A stretch of DNA of 64,000 nucleotides. Origin: Geodermatophilus telluris. Lineage in GTDB: Bacteria > Actinomycetota > Actinomycetes > Mycobacteriales > Geodermatophilaceae. Below the pieces are notes generated by a model. That model ran no database searches. It was not told the origin of the DNA and saw nothing but the letters and a program-made list of their open reading frames with translations. The stretch lies in the NCBI RefSeq assembly GCF_900102745.1, contig NZ_FMZF01000002.1, positions 558,001-622,000 of the forward strand, read 5' to 3'. Every line of letters begins with the position of its first letter. Within the stretch, counting starts at the first letter, position 1. The translations under genes were made by a program, and so were the position numbers. Of the stretch, positions 14,698 to 22,250 are shown in pieces.

Positions 14698-16355
14698 GCT
14701 CCGACCCGGGCGCCGCCTCCTCGTCCGCACCCCAGGACCTCGACCTCCTGCCGCTGGCCGACCGGCTGCGGTGGCTGCTGGCCGTCCGCACCGGCCTGGT
14801 CGTCGCGCTGCCCCTCGCGGCCTGGCCGCTCACCCGGACGGCGCAGACGCTGCCCCTGGAGTACCTCGTGCTCCCCGGGGTGGCCCTGCTGGCGTTCGGG
14901 CTGCTGCTGCAGAGGCTGTCGGGCCGGGGGCGCCGGTGGGCCGTCCTGGCGATCACCGTGCCGCTCATCCTCGACGCGGTCCACCTCGGGTGGGCGCTCT
15001 ACGTCACCGGGGGCATCGGCAGCCCCGTCGTCTACGTGATCGTCCTGCACGTGCTGGCCGTCTCGCTGCTCGGCTCGTTCCGCAGCGGCCTGAAGCTGGC
15101 CCTGTGGCACTCGCTCGTCGTCATGTGCGTGCTCGAGGGCATCACCACCGGCTCGCTGCCCGCGCGTGGCGTCGAGGGCTTCGACACGATCACCTACAGC
15201 GTCTTCCTGACCGTGGTGTGGGTGACCGCGGTGACCACCGCCGTCCTCGGCGCGGTCAGCGAGCGCGAGCTGCGCCGTCGCCGCTACGACGAGGAGGCGC
15301 TGCGCCGGCTCGCGGCCGCGCTGCACGAGGCGGAGAGCACCACCGCGGTCGCCGAGGCGCTGCTCGACTTCACCGTCGACGCGGCCGACGCCGCCGTCGC
15401 CGCGGTGCACTGCCACGTGCCCGCCGGCAACGCCGGCCCGGCCGTCGACCTGGCGCTGCGCCGGCGCGGCGACGACGAGGTCGAGGTGCTGCGGGAGGTC
15501 GGCGCGCCCACCGAGGGCTCCCTGCTCGACGAGGTCGGCCGGCGCGGCAGCACCTTCCTCGCCGCGATGACCGCCCCCGACCCGTGGGTCGACGAGGTGC
15601 TCGACGGCGCCCGCCGCGTCGTGGCCATCCCGTTCGGCCTCGACGGCCAGGGCAGCGGCGTGCTCACCTTCACCGACGACGCCCGCACCGGGTCGCGCAT
15701 CCAGCAGCGCCGGGTGGGCGTCGCCGAGCAGGCCGTGGCCCACGCCGCCACCGCCTTCGCCCGCGTGGCGCTGCTCGAGCACCTGCAGCGCAGCGCGCTC
15801 ACCGACGGCCTCACCGGGGTGTCCAACCGCCGGGCGTTCGACGCCGCGCTGGACCGGGAGCTGTCGCTGGCCGCCCGCACCGACGCGCCGCTGGCGGTGC
15901 TGATCTTCGACCTCGACCACTTCAAGAAGCTCAACGACACCTTCGGCCACCAGGCCGGCGACGACGTCCTGCGCGGCGTCGGCGCGGCGCTGCGGACCAG
16001 CGCGCGACTCGGCGACGTCGTCGCCCGCTACGGCGGTGAGGAGTTCGCCGTGGTCATGCCCGGGGCCCAGGCCGACGACGCGATCGCCTTCGCGCGGCGC
16101 ATCCGCACGGTGCTGGCCGGCGTGGAGGCGCCGCGCACGATCACCGCCAGCGTCGGCATCGCCTGCCACCGCGGGCCCGGGGTCGCGGCCGCCGACCTGC
16201 TCGGCGCCGCGGACACGGCCCTCTACGCGTCGAAGGCCGGCGGACGCGACCAGGCCCGCATGGCCGGCGTCGAGGGACCGGTCAGCGGGGTGGAGGTCGA
16301 CGACCCGGTCGTGCCGGTGCAGTACCCGTGGCAGGAGCCGGCCGCGGCGCACTGA
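14694..16355 (+). CDS. Membrane diguanylate cyclase (GGDEF)
   Basis: 553 residues. About six transmembrane segments (residues 25-185) precede a helical linker, a GAF-like sensory region (about 205-360) and a GGDEF domain (about 370-530). The active-site loop is YGGEEF at about residue 447. RLGD lies five residues before it, so the RxxD inhibitory site for product feedback is intact. [15 protein letters not shown] and ASVGIA complete the domain. It makes c-di-GMP from GTP. The ATG overlaps the stop of the Pro/Thr-rich protein gene (ATGA), tying c-di-GMP production to this surface protein. The ligand of the sensor region is unknown. Confidence 0.92.
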   Translation: MSSDPGAASSSAPQDLDLLPLADRLRWLLAVRTGLVVALPLAAWPLTRTAQTLPLEYLVLPGVALLAFGLLLQRLSGRGRRWAVLAITVPLILDAVHLGWALYVTGGIGSPVVYVIVLHVLAVSLLGSFRSGLKLALWHSLVVMCVLEGITTGSLPARGVEGFDTITYSVFLTVVWVTAVTTAVLGAVSERELRRRRYDEEALRRLAAALHEAESTTAVAEALLDFTVDAADAAVAAVHCHVPAGNAGPAVDLALRRRGDDEVEVLREVGAPTEGSLLDEVGRRGSTFLAAMTAPDPWVDEVLDGARRVVAIPFGLDGQGSGVLTFTDDARTGSRIQQRRVGVAEQAVAHAATAFARVALLEHLQRSALTDGLTGVSNRRAFDAALDRELSLAARTDAPLAVLIFDLDHFKKLNDTFGHQAGDDVLRGVGAALRTSARLGDVVARYGGEEFAVVMPGAQADDAIAFARRIRTVLAGVEAPRTITASVGIACHRGPGVAAADLLGAADTALYASKAGGRDQARMAGVEGPVSGVEVDDPVVPVQYPWQEPAAAH

Positions 16356-16373
16356 CCGCGACGGCGCGGACCC

Positions 16374-16400
16374 TCAAGCCGGGACCGCGACCGGCCGATG
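16374..16400 (+). promoter_or_regulatory. FliA/WhiG-type promoter 3
   Basis: CTCA (16374-16377, continuing AG), 17 bases, GCCGAT (16395-16400, followed by GC). It lies 46 bases before the ATG of the first tandem secreted protein. It is nearly identical in layout to promoter 4. Confidence 0.65.
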
Positions 16401-16446
16401 CCAGGGCGGAGGCCCCCGGGACGGGGCCCGGACGGGGAGGGGGGCG

Positions 16447-17481
16447 ATGAGACGGTCCCGGCGACTGGCCGCGGTGGCCTGTGCCCTCGCCGTCCTCGCG
16501 CTGACGGTGTGCCTGCCCGGCGCCTCCGCGCGGTTCAGCTCGCTCACCGGGAACCCGGCCGGCGCCTGGACCACCGACGGCGTCACGGCACCCACCGGGT
16601 TCTCGGCCGCCACGACGTGCGCCCCCGCCCCGGCGATCACCCTCCGCGCGGCCACCTCGGCCACCGCCCAGGGCTCGCTGACCCTGCCGGCGCCCGCGGG
16701 CACGCAGGCCGGTGACGTCCTGGTCGCCCAGGTCGGGCGCGGCACCAGCGCCACGTCCTCGACCCCGCCGGCCGGCTGGACGCACGTCCGCACCGACTCC
16801 TACGCCGGCGGGCTGGCCTCCGAGGTGTACTGGAAGGTGGCCGGACCCGGGGAGGGCAGCGCGACGTTCGCCCTAGCCCCCGGCAGCACCGTCACCATGG
16901 CCGGGGGCATGGCCGCCTACACCGGCGTGAGCACCAGCGACCCGGTCGACACCTCGGCCGGCACCTCGAGCAACGGCACCACGGTCACCACCCCCGCGGT
17001 GACCACCGCGACCGCCGGCACCCTGCTGGTACACCTGACCACCAGCGCCCGCGACGCGTACCCGGCCCCGACCGGCACCACCGAGCGGTGGCGGCAGGTC
17101 GCGGTCACGGGCACCGGCGGCGTGAGCGGCGGGGACGAGCAGTTCGCCGGGCCCGGGACGACGCTCGCGAGGACGTCGTCGGCGCCCAGCGGCGTGGCGG
17201 CCTCGTGGGTCGGGCAGACCGTCGCGCTGCGGCGGGCGCCCGGCACCCCGTCGGCGGCGCTCACCTGGACGGCCAGCCCGAGCACCTGGGCGACCGGCTA
17301 CCGCCTGGAGCGCAGCTCGGGCGGCACGGCTCAGCCGCCGCGCGACGTCACCCCCATCGGTGCGACGTCGGCCACCGAGGGGCCGCTGGTCAACGGCACC
17401 GCGTACACCTTCCGGCTGTGGGCCTACCGCGGCACCTGGACCTCCACCTCGCGGACGGCCTCGCTGACCCCCGCCTGCTGA
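16447..17481 (+). CDS. Secreted protein with carbohydrate-binding-like module and FnIII-like tail (tandem copy 1)
   Basis: 344 residues. The signal peptide RRLAAVACALAVLALTVCLP ends at GASA, and the mature start is RFSSLTGNPAGAW, the likely SipW-processed motif. Residues about 65-260 form a beta-rich module with AGDVLVAQVGRG, PPAGWTHV, MAGGMAAYTGV and QTVALRRAP landmarks. The same module occurs three times in the giant protein at 42523-46572. The C-terminal 80 residues look like a fibronectin III domain (LTWTASPSTWATGYRLERS). It is followed by a close tandem paralogue. Function is unknown; a surface adhesin or matrix component is plausible. The ATG has a purine-rich GGGGAGGGGGG site. Confidence 0.7.
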   Translation: MRRSRRLAAVACALAVLALTVCLPGASARFSSLTGNPAGAWTTDGVTAPTGFSAATTCAPAPAITLRAATSATAQGSLTLPAPAGTQAGDVLVAQVGRGTSATSSTPPAGWTHVRTDSYAGGLASEVYWKVAGPGEGSATFALAPGSTVTMAGGMAAYTGVSTSDPVDTSAGTSSNGTTVTTPAVTTATAGTLLVHLTTSARDAYPAPTGTTERWRQVAVTGTGGVSGGDEQFAGPGTTLARTSSAPSGVAASWVGQTVALRRAPGTPSAALTWTASPSTWATGYRLERSSGGTAQPPRDVTPIGATSATEGPLVNGTAYTFRLWAYRGTWTSTSRTASLTPAC

Positions 17482-17493
17482 GGCCCGCCCGTC

Positions 17494-17527
17494 GCGCGAC
17501 GTCCTCCCTCCGGGGGAGGAGTCGCGC
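17494..17527 (+). terminator. Terminator hairpin between the tandem secreted-protein genes
   Basis: A 14-base stem (GCGCGAC plus TCCTCCC against GGGAGGA plus GTCGCGC, one bulged G) with a five-base loop, 13 bases after the stop. It would separate the two paralogues into independent transcripts, in agreement with a promoter just downstream. Confidence 0.65.
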
Positions 17528-17536
17528 AGCCGGCGG

Positions 17537-17563
17537 CTCAAGCCGGCCCGGCCCGCCGCCGAT
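17537..17563 (+). promoter_or_regulatory. FliA/WhiG-type promoter 4
   Basis: CTCA (17537-17540, continuing AG), 17 bases, GCCGAT (17558-17563, followed by GC). It lies 50 bases before the ATG of tandem copy 2, directly after a terminator hairpin. Confidence 0.65.
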
Positions 17564-17613
17564 GCACCCCGCGATGCGCCCGCGCACACGCGGGGCCGGG
17601 ACGGAGGACGGCG

Positions 17614-18669
17614 ATGACCCGGTCGAGGCGTCCGCGGCGGCTGCCCCGCCGCGCGCTGGCCGCCGTCGCCTGCGCCGTGGCCCTCCTCGCCCTCACGGCC
17701 GGGCAGCCCGGTGCGGCCGCGCGGTTCACGTCGGTCACCGGCAACCCGGCCGGCGCCTGGGCCACCGACGGCGTCGCGGCGCCGACCGGCTTCTCGGCGG
17801 CCCCCACGTGCGTGACGACGGCCATCACCTTCCGGGCCGCGACGACCGCCACCGGCACCGGGACGCTCACCCTGACGGTGCCTCCCGGCACGGTGCCCGG
17901 CGACCTGCTGCTGGTCCACATCGCCCACGCCTGGACCGGCGCACCCTTCTCGGTGCCCGCCGGGTGGACCTCCGTCCGCGCCGACAACAGCGCCAACACG
18001 ATCGTGTCCACCCTCTACTGGAAGAAGGCGGTCACCGGGGAGCCGAGCGCGACGTTCGGCTTCCCCGTGGGGAACACGGCCACGATGGCCGGCGCCATGG
18101 CCGCCTACACCGGGGCGGACACCACCGCTCCCGTGGACGCCCACGACGGCGTCGTCAGCACGGGTCCGACCGCGTCCACCCCGGCCGTGACCACCGCCAC
18201 CGCGGGCACCCTGGTGCTGCGGTTCGTCAGCAACGCGCACGAGTCCTACCCGGCGCCGGCCGCCACGACCCAGCGCTGGCGCGTCGGCACGGTGCCGGGG
18301 CTGGGCGGGTACAGCGCGGGCGACGAGCAGGTCGCCGGCGCCGGCCCGGTGGCCTCCCGGTCCTCGGCATCGCCCAGCGGCACCTCGGCCGCGAGCGTGG
18401 CGCAGACCCTCGCCCTGCGGCGGGCCCCCGGCACCCCGGCGGCGGCGCTCACCTGGACGGCCAGCCCCAGCACGTGGGCGACCGGCTACCGGCTGGAGCG
18501 CAGCTCGGGCGGCACGACCCAGCCGCTCCGCTCGATCACCCCCATCGGCACGACGTCGGCCACCGAGGGGCCGCTGGTCACCGGCACCGCGTACACGTTC
18601 CGGCTGTGGGCCTACCGCGGCACCTGGACCTCCACCCCGGTGACCGCCTCGGTGACCGCCGCCTGCTGA
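17614..18669 (+). CDS. Secreted protein, tandem copy 2
   Basis: 351 residues, collinear with the 16447 gene. It has a signal peptide ending GAAA, mature start RFTSVTGNPAGAW, the same beta-rich module (GDLLLVHIAHA, PAGWTSV, MAGAMAAYTGA, QTLALRRAP) and an almost identical FnIII-like C-terminus, including the final AC. The C-terminal thirds are far more similar than the middle regions, so the modules have diverged while the tail has been conserved or gene-converted. An extra basic RRPRRLPRR is present at the N-terminus. It has its own FliA-type promoter and a GGAGGAC ribosome binding site. Function unknown. Confidence 0.7.
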   Translation: MTRSRRPRRLPRRALAAVACAVALLALTAGQPGAAARFTSVTGNPAGAWATDGVAAPTGFSAAPTCVTTAITFRAATTATGTGTLTLTVPPGTVPGDLLLVHIAHAWTGAPFSVPAGWTSVRADNSANTIVSTLYWKKAVTGEPSATFGFPVGNTATMAGAMAAYTGADTTAPVDAHDGVVSTGPTASTPAVTTATAGTLVLRFVSNAHESYPAPAATTQRWRVGTVPGLGGYSAGDEQVAGAGPVASRSSASPSGTSAASVAQTLALRRAPGTPAAALTWTASPSTWATGYRLERSSGGTTQPLRSITPIGTTSATEGPLVTGTAYTFRLWAYRGTWTSTPVTASVTAAC

Positions 18670-18760
18670 CCCGCGGGTCGGGAGGGATCGACAGCACGGC
18701 GCCGCCCACTTCGTCAACCCACGCGGTGGCGACCTCCCCGCCGCGGGCCCGCGAGCGGCC

Positions 18761-18766
18761 TACCGT
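18761..18766 (+). promoter_or_regulatory. -10 box of the PPK2-like gene
   Basis: TACCGT, eight bases before GTG 18775 and two before GTG 18769. This favours 18775 as the (leaderless) start. Confidence 0.4.
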
Positions 18767-18774
18767 TCGTGCCC

Positions 18775-19686
18775 GTGGCACCAGGGGAGCGTCCGGTCGC
18801 CCTCCTGCGGGAGGCGCTGGCCGTCGAGGTGCTGCTCGACGGCACCTGGCACCCGGCCGAGCTGCTCGGCTGGCGGCACGACGCCCCCGACTCCGCCCGG
18901 CTGCGGGTCCGCCTCGACCGGGACGGCGGCCCGCGGGTGCTGTGGGTGCCGCCGGCGCTGGTGCGGCTGCCCGTGCCCGGCGCCGTCCCGGCCCCCCGGC
19001 GGTCGGCCCCCGCGCTGCCGGCGCCGCACCGGGCCGCGCACCCGCCGGTCCGCCGGTCGGCCCCCGCCGCACCCTCCGACGCGCCGGTCGCCCCGCCCGC
19101 CGCCGGTGCGTCCGCCGGAGGGACGTCCGCCGCCGAGCTCCGGCTGCAGGTCGAGCTGCTCAAGCTGCAGGCGTGGGTGCGCGAGGAGCGCCGCCGCGTG
19201 GTCGTCGTCCTGGACGGCGGCCGGGACGCCGGCCAGGCGGGGATCGCCGCCGCGCTCGTCGAGCACCTCGACCCGCGGTGGGCCCGGGTGGTGACCGGCG
19301 CGGCCGACCGCGCCGCGCTGCTGCCCTCGCCGTGCGGCATCCTGGTCGCCGACCGCTGCTGGTGCGGCCCGGCCCCGGTGGCGGTGGACGAGCTGGTCGC
19401 GCGCGAGCGGGCGCTGCTGGACGGCGGCGTGCAGCTGGTCAAGCTGTGGTGCTCGGTGCGCCGTCCCGACGCCGACCCGGTCGCCGAGGCCGCCCTGGTC
19501 GGCGCCACCTCCACGCCCGGCGCGCCGTGGACGGTGCTGGCCGCCGACGACGAGCCGCGCGCCCGGCTGGCGGCGCTGCGGCACGTGCTGGCGGCGCTGG
19601 ACTACCGCGGCCGCAGCGACGACGCCCTCGGCCGGCCCGACCCGCTCGTGGTGGCCGCGGTGCCGCCGCTCGCCGTCCGCGCGTGA
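18775..19686 (+). CDS. PPK2-like protein lacking the Walker A lysine
   Basis: 303 residues. The first 95 or so form an unrelated N-terminal region (LREALAVEVLLDGTWHPAEL) plus an Ala/Pro linker. From about 115 it follows polyphosphate kinase 2: LQVELLKLQAWVREERRRVV, VVLDGGRDAGQAG, EHLDPRWARVV, ILVADRCWCG, QLVKLWCSV. In active PPK2 the loop is GRDAAGKGG; here the lysine is Gln. The lid segment between the NPR-type motif and the DRSW-type motif is also shortened. It is probably not a normal polyphosphate kinase; it may bind polyphosphate or nucleotide. GTG 18769 is an alternative start. Confidence 0.65.
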   Translation: MAPGERPVALLREALAVEVLLDGTWHPAELLGWRHDAPDSARLRVRLDRDGGPRVLWVPPALVRLPVPGAVPAPRRSAPALPAPHRAAHPPVRRSAPAAPSDAPVAPPAAGASAGGTSAAELRLQVELLKLQAWVREERRRVVVVLDGGRDAGQAGIAAALVEHLDPRWARVVTGAADRAALLPSPCGILVADRCWCGPAPVAVDELVARERALLDGGVQLVKLWCSVRRPDADPVAEAALVGATSTPGAPWTVLAADDEPRARLAALRHVLAALDYRGRSDDALGRPDPLVVAAVPPLAVRA

Positions 19687-19772
19687 CCGACGTCGCCGCC
19701 GCCGTCCGCGCCGCCGTCCTCGTCGCCGTGGCCGCCGGTGACCGGTCGGCGCTGCGCGACGGGCAGGTCTAG
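19683..19772 (+). CDS. Possible 29-residue small protein
   Basis: The GTG overlaps the stop of the PPK2-like gene (GTGA), the coupling pattern used by real operons here. The frame reads an Ala/Val-rich helix ending GDRSALRDGQV. Its stop overlaps the stop of the convergent enoyl-CoA hydratase gene. No homologue is recognised; it may be chance. Confidence 0.2.
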   Translation: MTDVAAAVRAAVLVAVAAGDRSALRDGQV

Positions 19773-20578
19773 CGCTGGACCTGCGGCTGACCCGCGCCGC
19801 GGAAGTCGGGTCGGCGCTTCTCGACGAACGCGCGCACGCCCTCGCGGCCCTCCGGGTCGGCGGCCGACTCGGCGATCAGCCGCGCCTCGTCGTCGAGCTG
19901 CTCCTCCAGGGTGCGGATCGCCGCCCGCCGGACCAGCCCGCGGGTGCGCACCATCGCGCGCACCGGGCCCTGGGCCACCCGGTGGGCCAGCGCGACGGCG
20001 GTGTCGCGCAGGTCCTCGTCCTCGACCAGCCGCGCGACCAGCCCGAACTGGTGGGCCTCGGCGGCGGTCAGCGCGCCGTCGGTGAGCATCAGCTCCAGCG
20101 CGCGCGGCGCGCCCAGCGCCCGGGTGAGCGCCCAGGAGCTGCCGCCGTCGGGGGAGAAGCCGAGCCCGCCGTAGGCGGGGCGGAACTTCGTCGAGCGGGC
20201 GCAGACCACGACGTCGCAGGCCCCCACCAGCCCGACGGCCGCGCCGGCCACCGCGCCCTGCACGCCGGCGACCACCGGCACCGGGCTGTAGAGCAGCCGC
20301 CGGACCACCTCGTGCCAGTCGTGCGCCAGGCGGCCGACGAAGGCGCCCGGGTCCTCGGCGCCGGCGAAGGAGCGCACGTCGCCGCCCACGCAGAACCGCT
20401 CGCCGTTGCCGAGCAGCAGCACCGTCCGGGTCTCCTCCGGGCGGGCCTCCAGCGCGGCGGTCAGCTGCTCGGCCATGGCCGGGTCGAGCGCGTTGCCGGC
20501 CTCGGGCCGGTCCAGCGTGATCGTCCAGACGTCCCCGTCGAGGGCGGTGAGGACACGCGGGCGGTCGGTGGTGGTCAT
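19769..20578 (-). CDS. Enoyl-CoA hydratase/isomerase family protein
   Basis: 269 residues, the usual crotonase length. VWTITLDRPEAGNALDPAMA opens the fold, and GERFCVGGDVRSFAG is the first oxyanion-hole loop. VAGVQGAVAGAAVGLVGACD is the second loop, followed by FRPAYGGLGFSPDGGSSWAL. The position of the catalytic Glu in many hydratases is in this last segment; here Gly-Phe-Ser-Pro-Asp is seen, as in isomerase-like members. The substrate is unknown. The ATG at 20578 has a GGGAGG site, and a TACGGT -10 lies about 32 bases upstream, so this gene is leadered. Confidence 0.88.
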   Translation of the reverse strand: MTTTDRPRVLTALDGDVWTITLDRPEAGNALDPAMAEQLTAALEARPEETRTVLLLGNGERFCVGGDVRSFAGAEDPGAFVGRLAHDWHEVVRRLLYSPVPVVAGVQGAVAGAAVGLVGACDVVVCARSTKFRPAYGGLGFSPDGGSSWALTRALGAPRALELMLTDGALTAAEAHQFGLVARLVEDEDLRDTAVALAHRVAQGPVRAMVRTRGLVRRAAIRTLEEQLDDEARLIAESAADPEGREGVRAFVEKRRPDFRGAGQPQVQR

Positions 20579-20666
20579 CAGTGGTCCTCCCGGAGCCGGT
20601 TGCGACCACCGTAGGGCGCAGGCCCGGACGCGCACTCCGCGACCACCCGGCCGGGCAGCCGGGGGG

Positions 20667-22196
20667 TCAGAACCAGGACGGGAACCACATGCGCAGCAGC
20701 CACTCGGCGTGCGGGAGCGGCCGCCCGGCCAGCACGGGATAGAAGAACGCGAACGTGCCGGCGACGACGGCCACGTAGCCGCTCACCGCGGCCAGGCCCA
20801 CGGTGCGCCGCCCCGGCGCCGCCCCGGGCCGGCCGAGGACGTCCTGCAGCACCAGCGTCACGGCGAGCACGAAGAACGGCAGCACCGGTGCGGTGTAGAA
20901 GGCGAACATGGTGCGCTCGGGGTTGAGGAACCAGGTGCCCCACCCGGCGGCGACCGCGACCGCGACGAGCACCGACGCGGGGTCGCGCCGGGCGACGATC
21001 CGCCAGAGCAGCCAGACCAGCGCCGGCGCGAAGGCCAGCCAGAGGGTCGGCGTCCCGACCATGAGGATGTAGCGGATCACCTGCGCGCCGGACTCGTCGG
21101 TCAGCCCCTGCGGGTTCCACAGCAGGATCGGCCGGCCGTTGACCAGCCAGGTCCAGGGGCCCGACTCCCACGGGTGCGGCGTCGACAGGCCGTTGTGGAA
21201 GCCCCACCACTCGACGTGCATGTGCCACCACGAGCGCAGCGCGTCGGGGACCCACGGCACGGCCGTCTCCGGGTTGCGCTGCGCCCACCAGCGGCCCTGC
21301 GCCGTCTCGCCCAGGAACCACCCGGTGAAGCTGGCCAGGTAGGTGAGCACCGGCACGGCCGCGAGCGCCCAGGTCGCGCCGGGCAGGCCGCGGCGCAGCG
21401 CCGTCGCCGTCGGCCGGGGGACGCCTGCCGCCCGCCAGGCGGCGCGGTCCCAGAACAGCGACAGCACGGCGAAGAAGGCGAGGAAGTACAGCCCGCTCCA
21501 CTTCACCGAGCAGGCGCAGCCGAAGAGGAACCCGGCGGCGATCCGCCAGCCGCGGGGCCCGAGGCGGAAGCCCGTGGCCGGCACCGGCAGGGACGCGCGG
21601 ACGCGGGCCCGCACCCGGTCGCGGTCCACGACCAGGCAGGCGACCGCACCCAGCACGAGGACCTGCAGGAACACGTCGAGCAGGCCGATGCGCGACACGG
21701 TGAACTGGAAGCCGTCGAGGGCCAGGAGCAGCCCGGCGACCACGCCCAGCAGCGTCGAGCCGGTCAGCCGCCGCGCCAGCCGCACGAGGACGACGACGCT
21801 GACCGCCCCCGCCACCGCGGACGGGAACCGCCAGCCGAACGAGTCGTAGCCGAACAGCCCCTCGCCGGCGGCGATGAACCACTTCCCGAGCGGCGGGTGG
21901 ACGATGAAGGTGTAGCCGCGGTTGTACTCGTGGCCCCAGGTGAGCAGGTCGTGCGCCTCGGGCGGGTAGTAGGCCTCGTCGAACAGCAGCGTGTCGGGGT
22001 AGCCGATGCCGACCAGCCGGCTGACCAGGGTGAGCACGCCGAGCACCCCCGCGAGCACCCAGGACAGCAGCCGGTCGCCGGGCAGCGGTGGGGTGCGGTC
22101 GACGCGGGGCCGGGGGAGCGGCAGGCGGCGGGGCGCGCGCGGCGGCGGGCCCGGCGGGTCCCCGGCGTCCGTGCGCTCGGGAGCCAGGACCGCCAT
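20667..22196 (-). CDS. Protein O-mannosyltransferase (GT39, PMT)
   Basis: 509 residues with about eleven transmembrane segments. YPDTLLFDEAYYPPEAHDLL in the first extracytoplasmic loop contains the Asp-Glu pair needed for catalysis, and HPPLGKWFIAAGEGLFGYDS follows. The C-terminal half has WWHMHVEWWGFHNGL and the family's PILLWNPQG region. The enzyme transfers mannose from polyprenyl-phosphate-mannose to Ser/Thr of secreted proteins at the membrane, coupled to Sec export. The Thr-rich surface proteins in this window are possible clients (inference). ATG 22196 follows a TACCCT -10 box by seven bases. Divergent from rsmI. Confidence 0.93.
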   Translation of the reverse strand: MAVLAPERTDAGDPPGPPPRAPRRLPLPRPRVDRTPPLPGDRLLSWVLAGVLGVLTLVSRLVGIGYPDTLLFDEAYYPPEAHDLLTWGHEYNRGYTFIVHPPLGKWFIAAGEGLFGYDSFGWRFPSAVAGAVSVVVLVRLARRLTGSTLLGVVAGLLLALDGFQFTVSRIGLLDVFLQVLVLGAVACLVVDRDRVRARVRASLPVPATGFRLGPRGWRIAAGFLFGCACSVKWSGLYFLAFFAVLSLFWDRAAWRAAGVPRPTATALRRGLPGATWALAAVPVLTYLASFTGWFLGETAQGRWWAQRNPETAVPWVPDALRSWWHMHVEWWGFHNGLSTPHPWESGPWTWLVNGRPILLWNPQGLTDESGAQVIRYILMVGTPTLWLAFAPALVWLLWRIVARRDPASVLVAVAVAAGWGTWFLNPERTMFAFYTAPVLPFFVLAVTLVLQDVLGRPGAAPGRRTVGLAAVSGYVAVVAGTFAFFYPVLAGRPLPHAEWLLRMWFPSWF

Positions 22197-22203
22197 GCGC
22201 CTC

Positions 22204-22209
22204 AGGGTA
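22204..22209 (-). promoter_or_regulatory. -10 box of the PMT gene (leaderless)
   Basis: TACCCT on the minus strand, seven bases before ATG 22196. Confidence 0.5.
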
Positions 22210-22237
22210 GGTGCGCCGCCGGGGCGGGCCGGCGTGA

Positions 22238-22243
22238 CAGGCT
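22238..22243 (+). promoter_or_regulatory. -10 box of rsmI (leaderless)
   Basis: CAGGCT, seven bases before GTG 22251. Together with the PMT box it makes a compact divergent promoter of 54 bases. Confidence 0.45.
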
Positions 22244-22250
22244 CGGGGGC

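Noticed and set aside
12912..16352. A minus-strand frame of over 1100 codons opposite sipW and the diguanylate cyclase.
   Set aside because: It lies opposite three well supported genes with clear motifs; the Thr/Ser/Gly tracts arise from the antisense of the Pro/Thr repeats.
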